A stretch of 64,000 nt of DNA from Gyrodactylus bullatarudis (taxonomy: Eukaryota > Platyhelminthes > Monogenea > Gyrodactylidea > Gyrodactylidae), in assembly GCA_012064415.1 (NCBI GenBank), contig SSNU01000311.1:124001-188000 (forward strand), given 5' to 3'. The notes beneath the pieces are model-generated. The model was given only the letters and a program-made list of their open reading frames with translations. It ran no database searches and was not told where the DNA came from. The position numbers and the translations under genes are program-made. This document shows, in pieces, positions 21,614 through 33,081 of this stretch (the stretch's first letter is position 1; the number at the start of each line of letters is the position of its first letter).

Positions 21614-24600
21614 TTACTCATGATCAATACTATCATCGTTGAGATCGATGGGTGAATGCCTCGGAATTTTGTTAGTCTTTGTCTGCAAGAGTGAATATTT
21701 TCTGACATTAAAATGTGAAAGAAATTCTTAAGGGATCTTGTCCGTTTATAACTAGAGCAACTTCAATCGTACTTTACATAAATACTAAAAGCTAACCTAT
21801 TATATTTATAGCATTTAAGAGAGAAAATGATCATTGTATTGTGTCGCTCACAAATAATTGTACATATGGATTCTATCTATATTTTGTCAAAGTTTAATAC
21901 AGTATGTATGACATAATTTTAGACTTACTTGTTGATTTCCTTGATCTCCGTCATTGTTATTTTTGCTAGATAAAGAGAGAAAAAAATATGAAGAGAGCTA
22001 TAAAGTCAATTATAATTATTGTAGCATCAGCTTTTACCTGCTCTCTGGCTTGTAGTCCTTATCAAAAATGTATCTCTTTGGTATGATAACATGGGCCAAA
22101 TGTGGTGGATACATAGCTTTATAACCACATGCAGACTTGACTGATAATTCCAGATTATAATCCAACATTTGAGATGTACTGAAATCTTCGTCATCATCAC
22201 CGAAAGGATTCATCACACACATGGCAACTTTGAGCCAACCAATGAGAAAGAGGAATTCAAAGATCAGAAATATTGGATATGAACGTGACGCATTGACATT
22301 AGAGTCTGCTTGACGTTCACTAAGCTGAGAAGCAAAGAGTTGACACAAAAAGTAGGAGTATGCTGCTATGATGACGACCTAGACGAATAATAATTAGGAT
22401 TAGAAAAAATAAATGCAAATATTCATTTTCATAGTTACTTCTAAGTAGACATATAAATTTATAAAAAATTACCTGTGTGTATACAAGTGGTAATAATATT
22501 GTACTGTAAAGGTTAAGTATATGCATTTTCGACCTTAAACGATCAATCTCCTCAATCAACTTGCATAGTTCTCTCGGTTCTGCAATATAACCGCAAGCAT
22601 ACGAGTGCTGAAGTACTCTTACAGCCCATTGTAATGGAATCCAATATTCATAATGATTCGCCGAGAAAGCATGGCCATCATTCAATGGTGAACTGAGAAA
22701 ATTTTCTTTAAACTTTTTCCAAAGACTTGTTGACTTTTTAGTTTTCGTATTTGATGTCTTGAATGAGATCCCTACATCGTTTTGTGACGTTGGAGTTAAC
22801 AAGAAATCATTGTTCAAATTGTAGAATTGCTGAGAATCTTTTTGGAATGCCGGAGATTCTGGATCAGATTTATAGATTGTTTTGATTGTCTTCATGTCAT
22901 TGCATTGTTGAATGTTGAAGAGCCGGGATTTCTCAAAAGCACACATTTCTTCCTCAGTAACCATGCACTCAAAAAATTGTCGACATTCTTGAAAGAGATA
23001 TAAATTTAAAAAAGTTTAAAAATCCATATGATGATAAAAATTTATTACGTTTTTAGACATTAAAAAAATAGGCAACATTTTCTCAGATTTGGATACTTTA
23101 CAACCATGTACCTGTTATAGAACCAATCATGACCAAAAACTATTTCACTTTTTAATTTTTGTTGGATAGTTTGAGAAAGTAATCTGAAGTATATTTGCAT
23201 GATCTCCTCTTTCAAGTGATCGTATTCCTTAGTAATTTCTTGGTTATTTGTCCATGGTAAACAAGAGACAGGGTTAATTCATCTTTTAACTCAGCTCTTG
23301 AAGATATCAACTGCAAATATGCAAATTAGTTCAAATTCAAACTAATCCAATGAATTAAATCTATTCTTTGGGATTACATTGAGAGAGATGGCCGTTAATG
23401 GGGTCTGGTAAGGATTACTTTTTTATCTTGAAAGATCTAGTAATTTTAATAAAAAAACAATTCAATAGAGCCTTTCTTTTTTACTTTTTTCCATCGTAGT
23501 CTAAATACAGAATAAAGAAATATAGATATTATCTACAGTACTATAGAAAACTTACTTTTTGTAATTCTTCTCAACCTACTGATTTTTATTTTTAAATATC
23601 TAGATATTTAGAGAGAGAGAGAGAGAAAGAGAAAACATGAAACAATCTCATTTGGGGTAGTCATACTATAAAATTTTTTGCGCATAAAGAGAGCATAATC
23701 TTGAATAATTGAAAAAAATGATTTATGGCCATTTTTTACAATTCACCTTAGTCGAATGAAATAAAAATGAACGAATTAATTGAATGAAAATAAATCGAGA
23801 GAGATGAGGTGAAAATGTTTAGGAGGGGACGGGAAGAGGGGGGTTGAGGTGAATGAAAATAGACTCACTTTCATCCTTATTAATATTCATGAGGATCGTT
23901 CGGATGCATGGATTCTCCTTCTTCTTATTCTCCGGCTTGTAAATGTAATTTAGAAAGAGATTTCGAAAATACATTGAGGTATACTTTTTCGCTGATACCT
24001 CCTCGTCATAGCCTTTGAATCGATTTGCAATCTGGTCACTGATCCGATGCATCATAAGGATCCAACTCAAGTTTGCATACCGCATTACAGTCAGGCGCAA
24101 GTTGACAGCGTCATCCCCAGTTATGCCACCCATTAAGCTCTGAAATTAGATCAAAATTTGAGTTTAAAGTAGAGAAAGACAATCCAAAAATATCTATAGA
24201 TTACAAGAGTAAAGGCCTATTAAGCATCTCTCAAATGAAATTGCTGAAAAACCTGTCTCATTACAGTACAGTGCATCTTTAGGTGAAGTCTGAAGAGATT
24301 TTCATTTATATAATATTAAGAAAAGATTTCCAAGGCTTTCTAATTAGGTCATGTTCTGACTTCCATCGGCCTTAGCCCTTCAAGTCTCATTGTGCCTTTG
24401 AAGACGTGTACCTCTTAAGCAACTCATTATTATTCATTTAATGCTCAGAAAATACTTAGTTTTCCACTCATTTTAAGGGAAATCTATGCCTTAGAATAAG
24501 CAAAGATCCGAGTTCAATAATTAGTATAATTCATCAAATTCGTTCTATAATTATACTATAATAATTGAAAGAAACCTGATTTGAAAAACTTAACGAGGAA

Positions 24601-27600
24601 CAGATCAAACCTCGTTATGAACTAAAAATAAGAAATTAAAAAATATAGTTAGCCATCATTCATTTTCGAAGAGATGCCATAAATAACTAAATTCAATTCA
24701 GGGTATATAATTCTCTCTCTTAGCAAAAGCATATAAATAATTAATTGCTTATTTATCGATGGAAATCATGCCAAATGAAAAATCTCCGAGAAGAACTATA
24801 AATATTTACTTGTGTCATAAAAGCAAGTTTATTCAGCCATGGGATGGCCATGTAAATGGACATCCATCTTCTAACAACACCATTGACGAAGAAGCCCAGT
24901 AGGAATGATAGGGGGATCGCATTCTTCTTCGACTGACAGAAATAGACGATATTTTCAAATATTCTAAAATAGAAAAGAATTAATTCATTAAATTAAAATG
25001 TTTACAAAAGAATTATATTTTATAGAGATATGTACATTTCGCCAGGTCTCGTCAATCTCAATTCCTGGTTCAATATTTAATAAAAATTGCTGCGATGAAA
25101 TGTCTATGAATGGGATAGAATTTGTTAATCAAAAGTGATGATTATTCAATCAAAATGTTATACCAAGGCAAGTCAATGTGATGTAATTCCATTGCAACAA
25201 TTTTTATTAAATATTGAACCAGGAATTGAGACTGACAACTCGTCAGTGACGAGACCTGGCGAAATGTACATATCTCTATAAAATATAATTCTTTTGTTAA
25301 TATTTTAATAGATGAATATTTCCAGTTATCTGGACGTATATGAAAATGTACGTTTATTTTTATCTAATAATTCATTTAAGTTAAGTTGGTTTTTGGTGAC
25401 TAGGGATAAGTGTTATAGCATTCTAATTAATAGGCTAGCAAAGAAACTATCCAAACATGTCTGGCAGGCAAAGAAGCATTTCGTCTTCATTGAGACTCTT
25501 CAGTATACCTTAGTTGAGAATCAAACTAAGTGCATGCTCAGGAAGACAATCATTTAATATAACACTCAGCTCAAAGTTGGAAAAAATAGATGGATTCCAA
25601 ATTTTGTAAATTTGTTTTGAAATTTTTGTAAAATTCATAAATTCCCAACTTCATATTGAATAGCTTTATTTAGAGCTCATTTAACAGCTAAGTATGTAGT
25701 GGGAAAAAGGATTAATTTGTCTATAAAATACAGCAGTAAGTCTTATCAAAAAGTATCAAGATTTTTTTTGTCTCTAGGGAAATTAATCAGTGTATATTAG
25801 GTAGTATAAGTGAAAGAGGTTTAATCGAGAGCCTTCTATTGAACACTTTTTTTTCAGGAAATCAATGTAAAATAAATCATTTTTATCCATACAATCAATT
25901 TTTACTGGAATAATAAACTAGTTTTCGTAATTGTATAAATAAATTTTTATTGAAATTTGAACCAATACAGGCTTGAAATTGTCGAGATTCCAGCGTCTGA
26001 CTCAATATTGATTCCTATCTTCTTAATGCTACTACTCCACCCTCAGATGTTTATTTATTTTAAAGTAGTTTTATCATTTAATTAATAGATGTCAATACTA
26101 ATTTTAAAATGAACAAAATTCAACTGTATTACTACTGCATACTCTCTCTGTACATTGCTTATGGGAATTTGTTAATTAAAAGTGATGATTATTCAATCAA
26201 AATGTTATACCAAGGCAAGTCAATTTGATGTAATTAAATTTTGAAAAAAGATACAGAAAACTATACCAATATTTTGACAATTCATCTTTCAATCAGCCAA
26301 GAGAGATCACCTTTTAGCTTGAGAGTATTTAATTTCTTTTAGCTACATTCAGAGATTCTAAATAGTACATGTTTTGAGAATAAATAATTTTCCGTTTCAA
26401 AATTCAAAAATTGAAATTTAAAAACTGACCATATTTTTCTTTAAAAATTATATTTCTTCAAACGGTAAAAGTGGGCAACATGAGTAGGATACCTCAAAAT
26501 CTTTAACATGTTCGAATTCTTGATGAAAAATCGCGAAACTCGAATGTAGCTTTCGACCGCTACGCCTCGATGAGGATTAATATGAAGGAAAGGAAGATCG
26601 CCGCTACTTTCGCTATTTTTCGAATAAATAGATTTTGTTTATATAGATTAATAAAGAAATGGAAACACTCAAAACTAACGCCGAATGTTTCTCTTGCCTA
26701 ATATGCCTAACAGTATTAGGTTCAGATGATCATTTGAACCCTTTCTAATTGTTCTATATTTTTAGAAAAACTTGAATGTTGAATGAGAGAACTTTTTTGA
26801 TAAAAGTTGATTTCAATAATAATAAATTGAATATACCTTTTGGAATTTTATTTATTTCCTATTTTTGAGTTTTATTATCCACTTGAAAGAATTTAGCTGG
26901 GCTACTGAGTCCTCCTAGAAACCGGAAAGGAATGAAATATTTCCAAAAAAGGTTTCAAGCCAAGAGGAAATATGATTTTTTTAATATTTATGATTCCATA
27001 TTTCATATTTGCCGACAAATATTGATCACAATTTTTGAGAAAAATCTGAAAAGTTTCGCCATCCATATAGATCAAAGATCATTGATCCCTATCATAATTA
27101 AAACCTTTTCCGAACTCAAGATTCTTGAGTCAAGAATAATATCTCAATATTACAGCATTAGTAAATTGCTTCACTGTTCCTCAAGATCTGAAATGATGAT
27201 TGAGGTCTTGATTTTTTGAACAACGATAAAGAACGTATAGGATATTTGATAAAAGAGCAAAAGAGAAATACTCATTTAGGAATTCTTCTGAATTCAGAAT
27301 CGAATCTCAGAATACCGATCGAGAACAGGGCTAGAAGGGTAGGTAATTTCAGAATATAAAAATATAATTTTTCGTGCTTATTCTGTTGACAACTGATTGA
27401 ATACTAGATATAATGAAGTTGTGCAATAGTTCCCGGAATATCAAGTAAATTCTAAGAGGGAAGAAAATTCTGAATTTTCGTAAACATAAAGCTAATTGAC
27501 ATAAAGAGAGATAAAGTTCTCTTATTAACAAGTTATAAGTAATACATCATAGCCAGGATTCGAACCTGGGTCTTCAATGTTGTGTACTGACGAGTCCTGA

Positions 27601-30600
27601 AGAGGACGAAACGCATCTGCTACAGTGAGTTAAATAGTTCTGATTCTCTTATGGAATTGAAATTTTCTTATTCAAATTCTAACAATTAGGTGTGAGAAGA
27701 CAATCTCCATCAAGTTAGATTCACATGGATATGGTAATAATTAGAGCGTCAGAAGGTATTAAAATGTTTATTTTAACCGGCTATTCCCTCTGTTCTAAAA
27801 AACCATTTTAAAAAATAAAATTTTTAAAGTATCATCAGGGTTTAAAGTTATAAGGTCTTAAAATAATATTCCATTATAGCATGTTATTTAAATTATATAA
27901 GAGATCTTTGAAATTATCTCGCTGTTCAAGTTTAATTTAAGCACTATTTGATCTTTCAAATTTTTATTCGTGTTACTTTTAAGTAACTTATACATGATTT
28001 TTCTGGTAAATTCGCAAGAAAGTATTAAAATAATACCTTAAAACAGAAAAATACTCTTTATCAACATTTTTAAATCTTAGAAATAATTCTCAAATACTAT
28101 TTTTGAGACTCTAGTAAAAACTATTGACCACACTTTGCTAGTAGGTCTAAAAACATTTCTCTACAACCAGTTTTTTCTTAATACATAATAATATATATCC
28201 TAAAATGAATGCTGATTTTCATCTCAACAAGATGATTAATAATCTCAAATGCTTATTATGAATTTGTAAGTAGATACAATCTTTCTCTTAAATGAAAAAT
28301 TACCTCTACAAGTTCAAAGATTAATGACTTTTATTATTAGAATCTTGGGAGTTATTAGTCTAATACATTATAATCTCTCTTAAACTCTACTCCTGTTATA
28401 ACTGACTAGTAAAGACAAATCTAGTATTTTAATCTGAAAATCAATGAAATCTTCGGTTAAAAAATGAATCACTTTTTTATATCTCTCTTATTGTCTGTTA
28501 ATTTACAATTATCTATTTATGAATAGATGAATTGGATTTATATTACGAGAAAAGAAAGCTACCAGAGTCTAAAGTTATCACAAGCAAAACGGTCAAAGTT
28601 AGAAATCAACTCATATTAAACCTATTATGAGGTTCGCTCTTTTGAGGGGAATTTCTCAGTTATTGAGCAAAATCTGAAAAAACCCAACTGAGTTGTAAAT
28701 GGTAAAATCTACTTTGTTAGTAGGATTCAAAATATTGCCCCTCAGGATCTCCTTTTTATCAGTTTTGTGGTGAATGCGATATTACAGAATAAGAACTTAA
28801 CAAAGCATTGAAAATGTGTTTTGATAAATATTGCTAAAGGTAGATTCAATCAAGTTTGATTTTTCTATAGTTCATCTGATTGGTTTTAAGATCCTGACCA
28901 ATAGATATACTGAGGCTTTTAGATCAGGTTACAGTCGTCTCATCCTGAAGTAGGTTCTTGACTATCTTAGTAAAGCCATTCTATTGTTTATAACAAAAAT
29001 CTCAATATTTTCACAGATCTGGTGAAAATTCAGAGGTCCACTTTCACTATTTTGCAAAGAAATAATTTTTATGAACAATTCTTTCTATATTTTGAAGTGA
29101 GACAGTGTCAAAATAAGACAAGAAACCGATTAGTAAAATTTAATTTACTAATTTTCATCAAAATGATCAAAATTTCGTAATCTGATTCCTACATCATACT
29201 GGAGGGGAATCCTTAAATTTCATTTGTTAGATTTGAAGAAGTTTGGTATTAAATACCAGCAGAAAATTGGTGAAATTTTCATATATTTCTTCATATCGCC
29301 AACCTCATTGATATAAACTAACATTTTTTCTCTATATCTAAGCTAAAGAGTGTTTTTGATAACAGCTAAGACTTGATCTTTCATCTCTTGAGTCAATATA
29401 TTTCGATCTATTGATCCCAATTTTAAATTCGTTCATTTTATAATCTTGATCATTATTTTCATTTAAGGTGCATAAAAGATGGAAGGGTTTTCCCACCTAA
29501 AAAGTAAGCTTAATAAAGTTGTTACTCACTTAAATTCAGATATAAATACAATAATTTTTGTAAAAATAATTTCAAGCCATCCAAGAACATAAAATTCTCA
29601 CTCTAACATAGAGAATATTACCTTGTATTACAGAATTATAATTATTATGTACAAAAGAAATGAAATAGTTACATTTGGGTAAGTAAATTAATCAATTCTT
29701 CTTCCTTTTATCATTTCATTAACCCAAAGAATAAAATTGGAATTTTAAAGAAAGGACTCACTTTTTTTCTGCTTCGCCCATAATGTTTGAGTAAGAAAAG
29801 TTGAGGGCATAATAAATCATAATGTAAATGATCAAATCGAACCAGACCAGCTTATAAACACTGCCACTCCATCTGATTAAAAGATTTTTGATTACAAAAC
29901 AATGAATATTTCCGGGGAATAACAGTTTTATTGTTTTGCTTCAAATTATTTGAAATAACTTGGTTTGCTTTCTACCTGACTATGTTGTCTTCTGGCTTGC
30001 ATTGGTCTATTTGCACCCTCATCGTCTGTTTCTAGACAGATAGACCGATGCAAGCCAGAAGACAACATAGGTAGAGAGCAAACAATTTTATAGTCAATCT
30101 ATACCGAGAAACTTCCTGAAGGACTACTTGGTTGAAAATTATTAATGTAAATACTATTTACTAAATAGTGTCCTTTGTATGTAATACATTTTAATTAGGG
30201 GGTTGGGAACAATTATTTTTAATATTTGTAGCTATCTGACCTTTATTTACTAAGTAATTAGTAGAGCCTCAAAAATAATTTTTTAAGGTCTAAAAAATTT
30301 GAAAAGTATTATTTTTCGATTTTAAGGTATTATTTAAAAACTTTATCGCTAATTTACAACAAATATCTTACATGAACTACTTATGAGTAAACAGCATAAA
30401 AATTTGAAAAAAATTAATGTTGAAATTGATCTAAAACATCGAGAGAATATCCAAATTACTATCTCCAAGGCTATTTTTGATCTTAGCAAATTGTTAGACA
30501 ATGAAAATCATCTCTCTACCTCAAAAATGAGGATTGAGTTCATTGATATGGATGAAATAAAATGCTTTTATAAAGTATTATTTTAATACCTTATCTTCAA

Positions 30601-32286
30601 AATAATACATTTTAAGACCTTTTAACTTTGAACCCTGATGACATAGCAGAAAAATTATTACAGTCAATAACCAAGAGAGAAACAAGAATAGTGGAATGAC
30701 AAATCAGACGTAGCTTCTCAAAAATAGTGGAATGATATGGTGTATTCGAAGGTATATAAGGCAATTTCATACCCTCACACACATCCATGTGTTTGACTCA
30801 GAATCTTAACATTGAAGTATAGGGAGGGTAATTATGATTAAGTCGTATGCAATGAAACCAGTAATTAGCAATTGAAGTTAATTTTTTAACATTACACAAC
30901 AGAAAACAAGAGAGTTTACATGTTTTTCAAGGTTTATGATATGAGTCATATCTTATTTTTCATTATTTTGTGTAAAATTGATAGAGTACTTTTTTTCCAT
31001 CTTGGATCAACTGGTCAGGATGAAAAAATTTTCTTCTTGATCTGATCTAATTTCGAAGAGAAATTTTGTGTTGTCACTCTAAAACAAAAATTATATTTGT
31101 GTAAAATCTATTCTGGAAAAATTTCTCCCCTTCGATTTAACGTTAATTTTTGTTGCAAACGAATAAAGGATATCTTGAAAGCAGCAACAGATGAAAATCA
31201 ATTTTGGAAGAAAAAATTATTTTTGATCAGGATCGGATCTCAAAACGTTGATCACAAACGGGGTTTCTTTAGTTTTCTCAGAGAGTTTAATCAACGAAAT
31301 AAAAATCGACCCTTACTCATGTCATCGACCGAGAAAATTAGATCAGATCAAGAAGAAAATTTTTTCATCCTGACCAGTTGATCCAAGATGGAAAAAAAGT
31401 ACTCTATCAATTTTACACAAAATAATGAAAAATAAGATATGACTCATATCATAAACCTTGAAAAACATGTAAACTCTCTTGTTTTCTGTTGTGTAATGTT
31501 AAAAAATTAACTTCAATTGCTAATTACTGGTTTCATTGCATACGACTTAATCATAATTACCCTCCCTATACTTCAATGTTAAGATTCTGAGTCAAACACA
31601 TGGATGTGTGTGAGGGTATGAAATTGCCTTATATACCTTCGAATACACCATATCATTCCACTATTTTTGAGAAGCTACGTCTGATTTGTCATTCCACTAT
31701 TCTTGTTTCTCTCTTGGTTATTGACTGTAGTTTAAAATGGTTTTCATAACAGAGGAAATAGCTAGTTAAAATAAGCATTTTATACTTTTTGAAGCTCTAG
31801 TAATTACTAATTATAATTAGTAATTGGAAATGAAATAGAAAGTATAGTTCTATGATTAAGGGTTTTTCTTTCTGAATTCAATTCTCATCCTACAGTATGA
31901 ATTATGAGATGAGTGATATATCTAAATATTGCTCAAAGTGAATTTATTGATTACAGAGAGGAGAAAAACTCTGTGGCCAGAATATTTTCAATAAAACTAC
32001 TCAATTGTAATAATTTAATAAAAATACGGCTATCTATAGAATTTATGTTGAGGAAACAAGTCATTAATAACGAGATTCTTGCCTAAAACATACTTTTTTT
32101 AAGAGATCCATATACACTTGAGGTATGAAGATGACTCTATAAGTTGATAGGAGAGAATAGAAGAAGCATAGAGAAAAAAGGCGATTGAAATTATTGAAAA
32201 TTATATGAGACATACCTTGAAAAGAGTTTAAAAATGCACAATATTCCCTGGCCATCTGAAATGTCTCTCGAGTACGAAATTGTCAT
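21614..32286 (-). CDS. Bestrophin-family chloride channel, eight exons over 10.7 kb
   Basis: Calcium-gated anion channel subunit of the plasma membrane (pentameric in the family). Exons in coding order are 32216-32286, 29762-29872, 24810-24963, 23869-24139, 22473-22987, 22038-22378, 21929-21965 and 21614-21682. All junctions are GT-AG and keep frame, giving 522 aa. The N-terminus reads MTISYSRDISDG, then RWSGSVYKLVW as in other bestrophins. The pore neck is kept as IPLSFLLGFFV, with Ile77, Phe81 and Phe85 matching human I76, F80 and F84. Helix PLVYTQ (to residue 374) and GWLKVA (421-426) follow, then the calcium-clasp acidic run NPFGDDDEDF (431-440). Two lineage-specific insertions enlarge the cytosolic domain, about 45 residues after Arg152-Phe153 and about 85 residues before NHYEYW (ending near 318). 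The tail after the clasp is short. Introns of 2.3 and 4.8 kb contain transposons. The stop codon overlaps a possible donor (GTAAGT), so a further 3' exon cannot be excluded. Confidence 0.93.
25004..25297. mobile_element. Foldback element with 86-100-bp inverted arms, in a bestrophin intron
   Basis: Bases 25004-25089 pair with 25198-25297: both include ATATTTTATAGAGATATGTAC, CATTTCGCCAGGTCTCGTCA and CAATTCCTGGTTCAATATTT or their complements. The right arm has an extra 14 bases beside a duplicated TGACGAG. The loop (about 25111-25189) is repeated alone at 26162-26236. This is a non-autonomous hairpin repeat; no coding content. Confidence 0.8.
26162..26236 (+). repeat. Second copy of the foldback loop sequence
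   Basis: About 75 bases (TTTGTTAAT, AAAGTGATGATTATTCAATC, ATACCAAGGCAAGTCAA and so on) match the loop of the foldback at 25004-25297 with few changes, in the same orientation and without the arms. Confidence 0.7.
27542..27626. ncRNA. tRNA-like unit (-) overlapping a hammerhead-ribozyme-like core (+)
   Basis: On the minus strand, GGTTCGAATCC (27557-27567) is a perfect polymerase III B box in a 5-bp T-arm-like stem, and TAGCAGATGCG (27612-27622) is an A-box-like string at roughly tRNA spacing. The acceptor and anticodon stems do not pair properly, so it is not an intact tRNA. On the plus strand the same bases read CTGACGA (27587-27593), a GTCC/GGAC stem II (27594-27607) and GAAA (27608-27611), the conserved core of a hammerhead ribozyme, with TGTA/TACA able to form part of stem I. 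The triplet expected before stem I (NUH) reads TGC, so self-cleavage is doubtful. It may be a relic of a SINE or retrozyme-like element. Confidence 0.5.
27742..28113 (+). mobile_element. 372-bp TIR element, family 'TAGAGC', copy a
   Basis: Begins TAGAGCGTCAGAAGGTATT and ends in the imperfect inverse AATACTATTTTTGAGACTCTA. Internally it carries CTATTCCCTCTGTTCT and ATAAGGTCTTAAAAT, shared with copies b and c. Non-coding and non-autonomous; it lies in the 4.8-kb bestrophin intron. Confidence 0.65.
29963..30083. repeat. Hairpin repeat with about 43-bp arms
   Basis: Left arm (29963-30015) carries CTATGTTGTCTTCTGGCTTG. The right arm (30038-30083) carries the inverse CAAGCCAGAAGACAACATAG. The arms differ by a 3-base indel (GAC) and a few substitutions. 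One further single-arm copy lies at 8316-8372. Located in the first bestrophin intron. Confidence 0.75.
30262..31799 (-). mobile_element. TIR element, family 'TAGAGC', copy b, split by a nested element
   Basis: Starts TAGAGCCTCAAAAATAAT at 30262 and ends with the inverse of TAGAGCTTCAAAAAGTATA at 31799. Read on the minus strand it matches copies a and c (CTATTTCCTCTGTTATG, CATCAGGGTTCAAAG, AAGGTCTTAAAAT). It is interrupted at 30659-31729 by a foldback element, so its own length is about 470 bp. The order of events is clear: this copy inserted first. Confidence 0.65.
30661..31727. mobile_element. Foldback (Tc1/mariner-type ends) with 393-bp perfect inverted arms
   Basis: Arms 30661-31053 and 31335-31727 are reverse complements with no mismatch noticed. 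Paired coordinates sum to 62388. The ends read CAGTCAATAACCAAG, each next to TA (30659-30660 and 31728-31729), matching the TA target duplication and CAGT terminus typical of Tc1/mariner elements. The 281-bp centre has no transposase; a 94-codon ORF (31097-31381, +) crosses into the right arm but resembles nothing I know and is probably chance. It is a non-autonomous foldback, inserted into copy b of the TAGAGC family, inside the first bestrophin intron. Perfect arms imply recent insertion or gene conversion between arms. Confidence 0.88.
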
Positions 32287-32857
32287 CTTTTTATTCTGAG
32301 AATCAACTGGAACCTTTGATTAATTTTAGCTGGGAATATTGAATAAATTATTTTCTTTATTAATCCCAAAAGATGCTGAATAAGCTTCAAGCTTAGACTA
32401 CTTTTTTGAGTGCAAGTTTAGATCCGATAGATTTATTCGTCTAAAATTCTCCCTTCTGTAAATGCAATATATATGCGATAAAATTGGAAAAAATATAAGG
32501 AGCTTTTTGAATAATCATCCAACTATAAAAATAGATATAAAAAGTTGTTTAACTGAATATTCCACATTTGAAGCACTATGATTGGTCAGTATGATTGTAC
32601 TATTTTTAAAACAATCCTCCCAAGTTTAATTGAGCAATCATGTTTCTTATCCTTGCCTGCTACTATTCCTATTGAAGATTAATCTTGCTTGTTCCAGATA
32701 TTTTTTTGAATTAAAATTTTCATTTTTAACTAATAGTTTTCATCAAATTTACATTCTCTATTCAAGAAACTATCCAAGATTTGTAGCAATAAGTTTTATA
32801 ATTCTCTCTTTAATTTTAAGTTTGAACTCCCTTACTTTAACTTTTCTATATGACAAG

Positions 32858-33081
32858 TAGAAAAAGTATTTAAAGGCTTATTTTAACCAGCTATTCCCTC
32901 TGTTCTGAAAGCCATTTGAAACAATAAGTCTTTTTATATTATGGCATTCCATAGTTCCAAGATATAAGGTCTAAAATGTATTAATTTGAAGTATTTAAAT
33001 AATACTTTATCGAAAAGAATTATTTTTCAGATTTTTCAAGATCTTAAAGATGTTTTTTAGGTATTATTTTTAGAGGCTCTA
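32858..33081 (+). mobile_element. 224-bp TIR element, family 'TAGAGC', copy c
   Basis: Contains CTTATTTTAACCAGCTATTC, CCCTCTGTTCTG and ATATAAGGTCTAAAATG as in copies a and b, and ends GGTATTATTTTTAGAGGCTCTA. Its left end (TAGAAAAAGTATT) is decayed. It lies about 570 bp upstream of the bestrophin start codon and so could affect that promoter (inference). Confidence 0.6.

Noticed and set aside
22320..22472. Continuous reading of bestrophin through 22379-22472
   Set aside because: The frame is open across this intron, but canonical GT and AG sites flank it and removal restores the family motif PLVYTQ-VV; the read-through residues match nothing in bestrophins.
27542..27626. Functional tRNA gene
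   Set aside because: T-arm and A/B boxes are good, but acceptor and anticodon stems do not pair and U33 is missing.
31097..31381. 94-codon ORF in the foldback centre
   Set aside because: It crosses from the unique centre into the right arm, resembles no transposase and lacks catalytic motifs.
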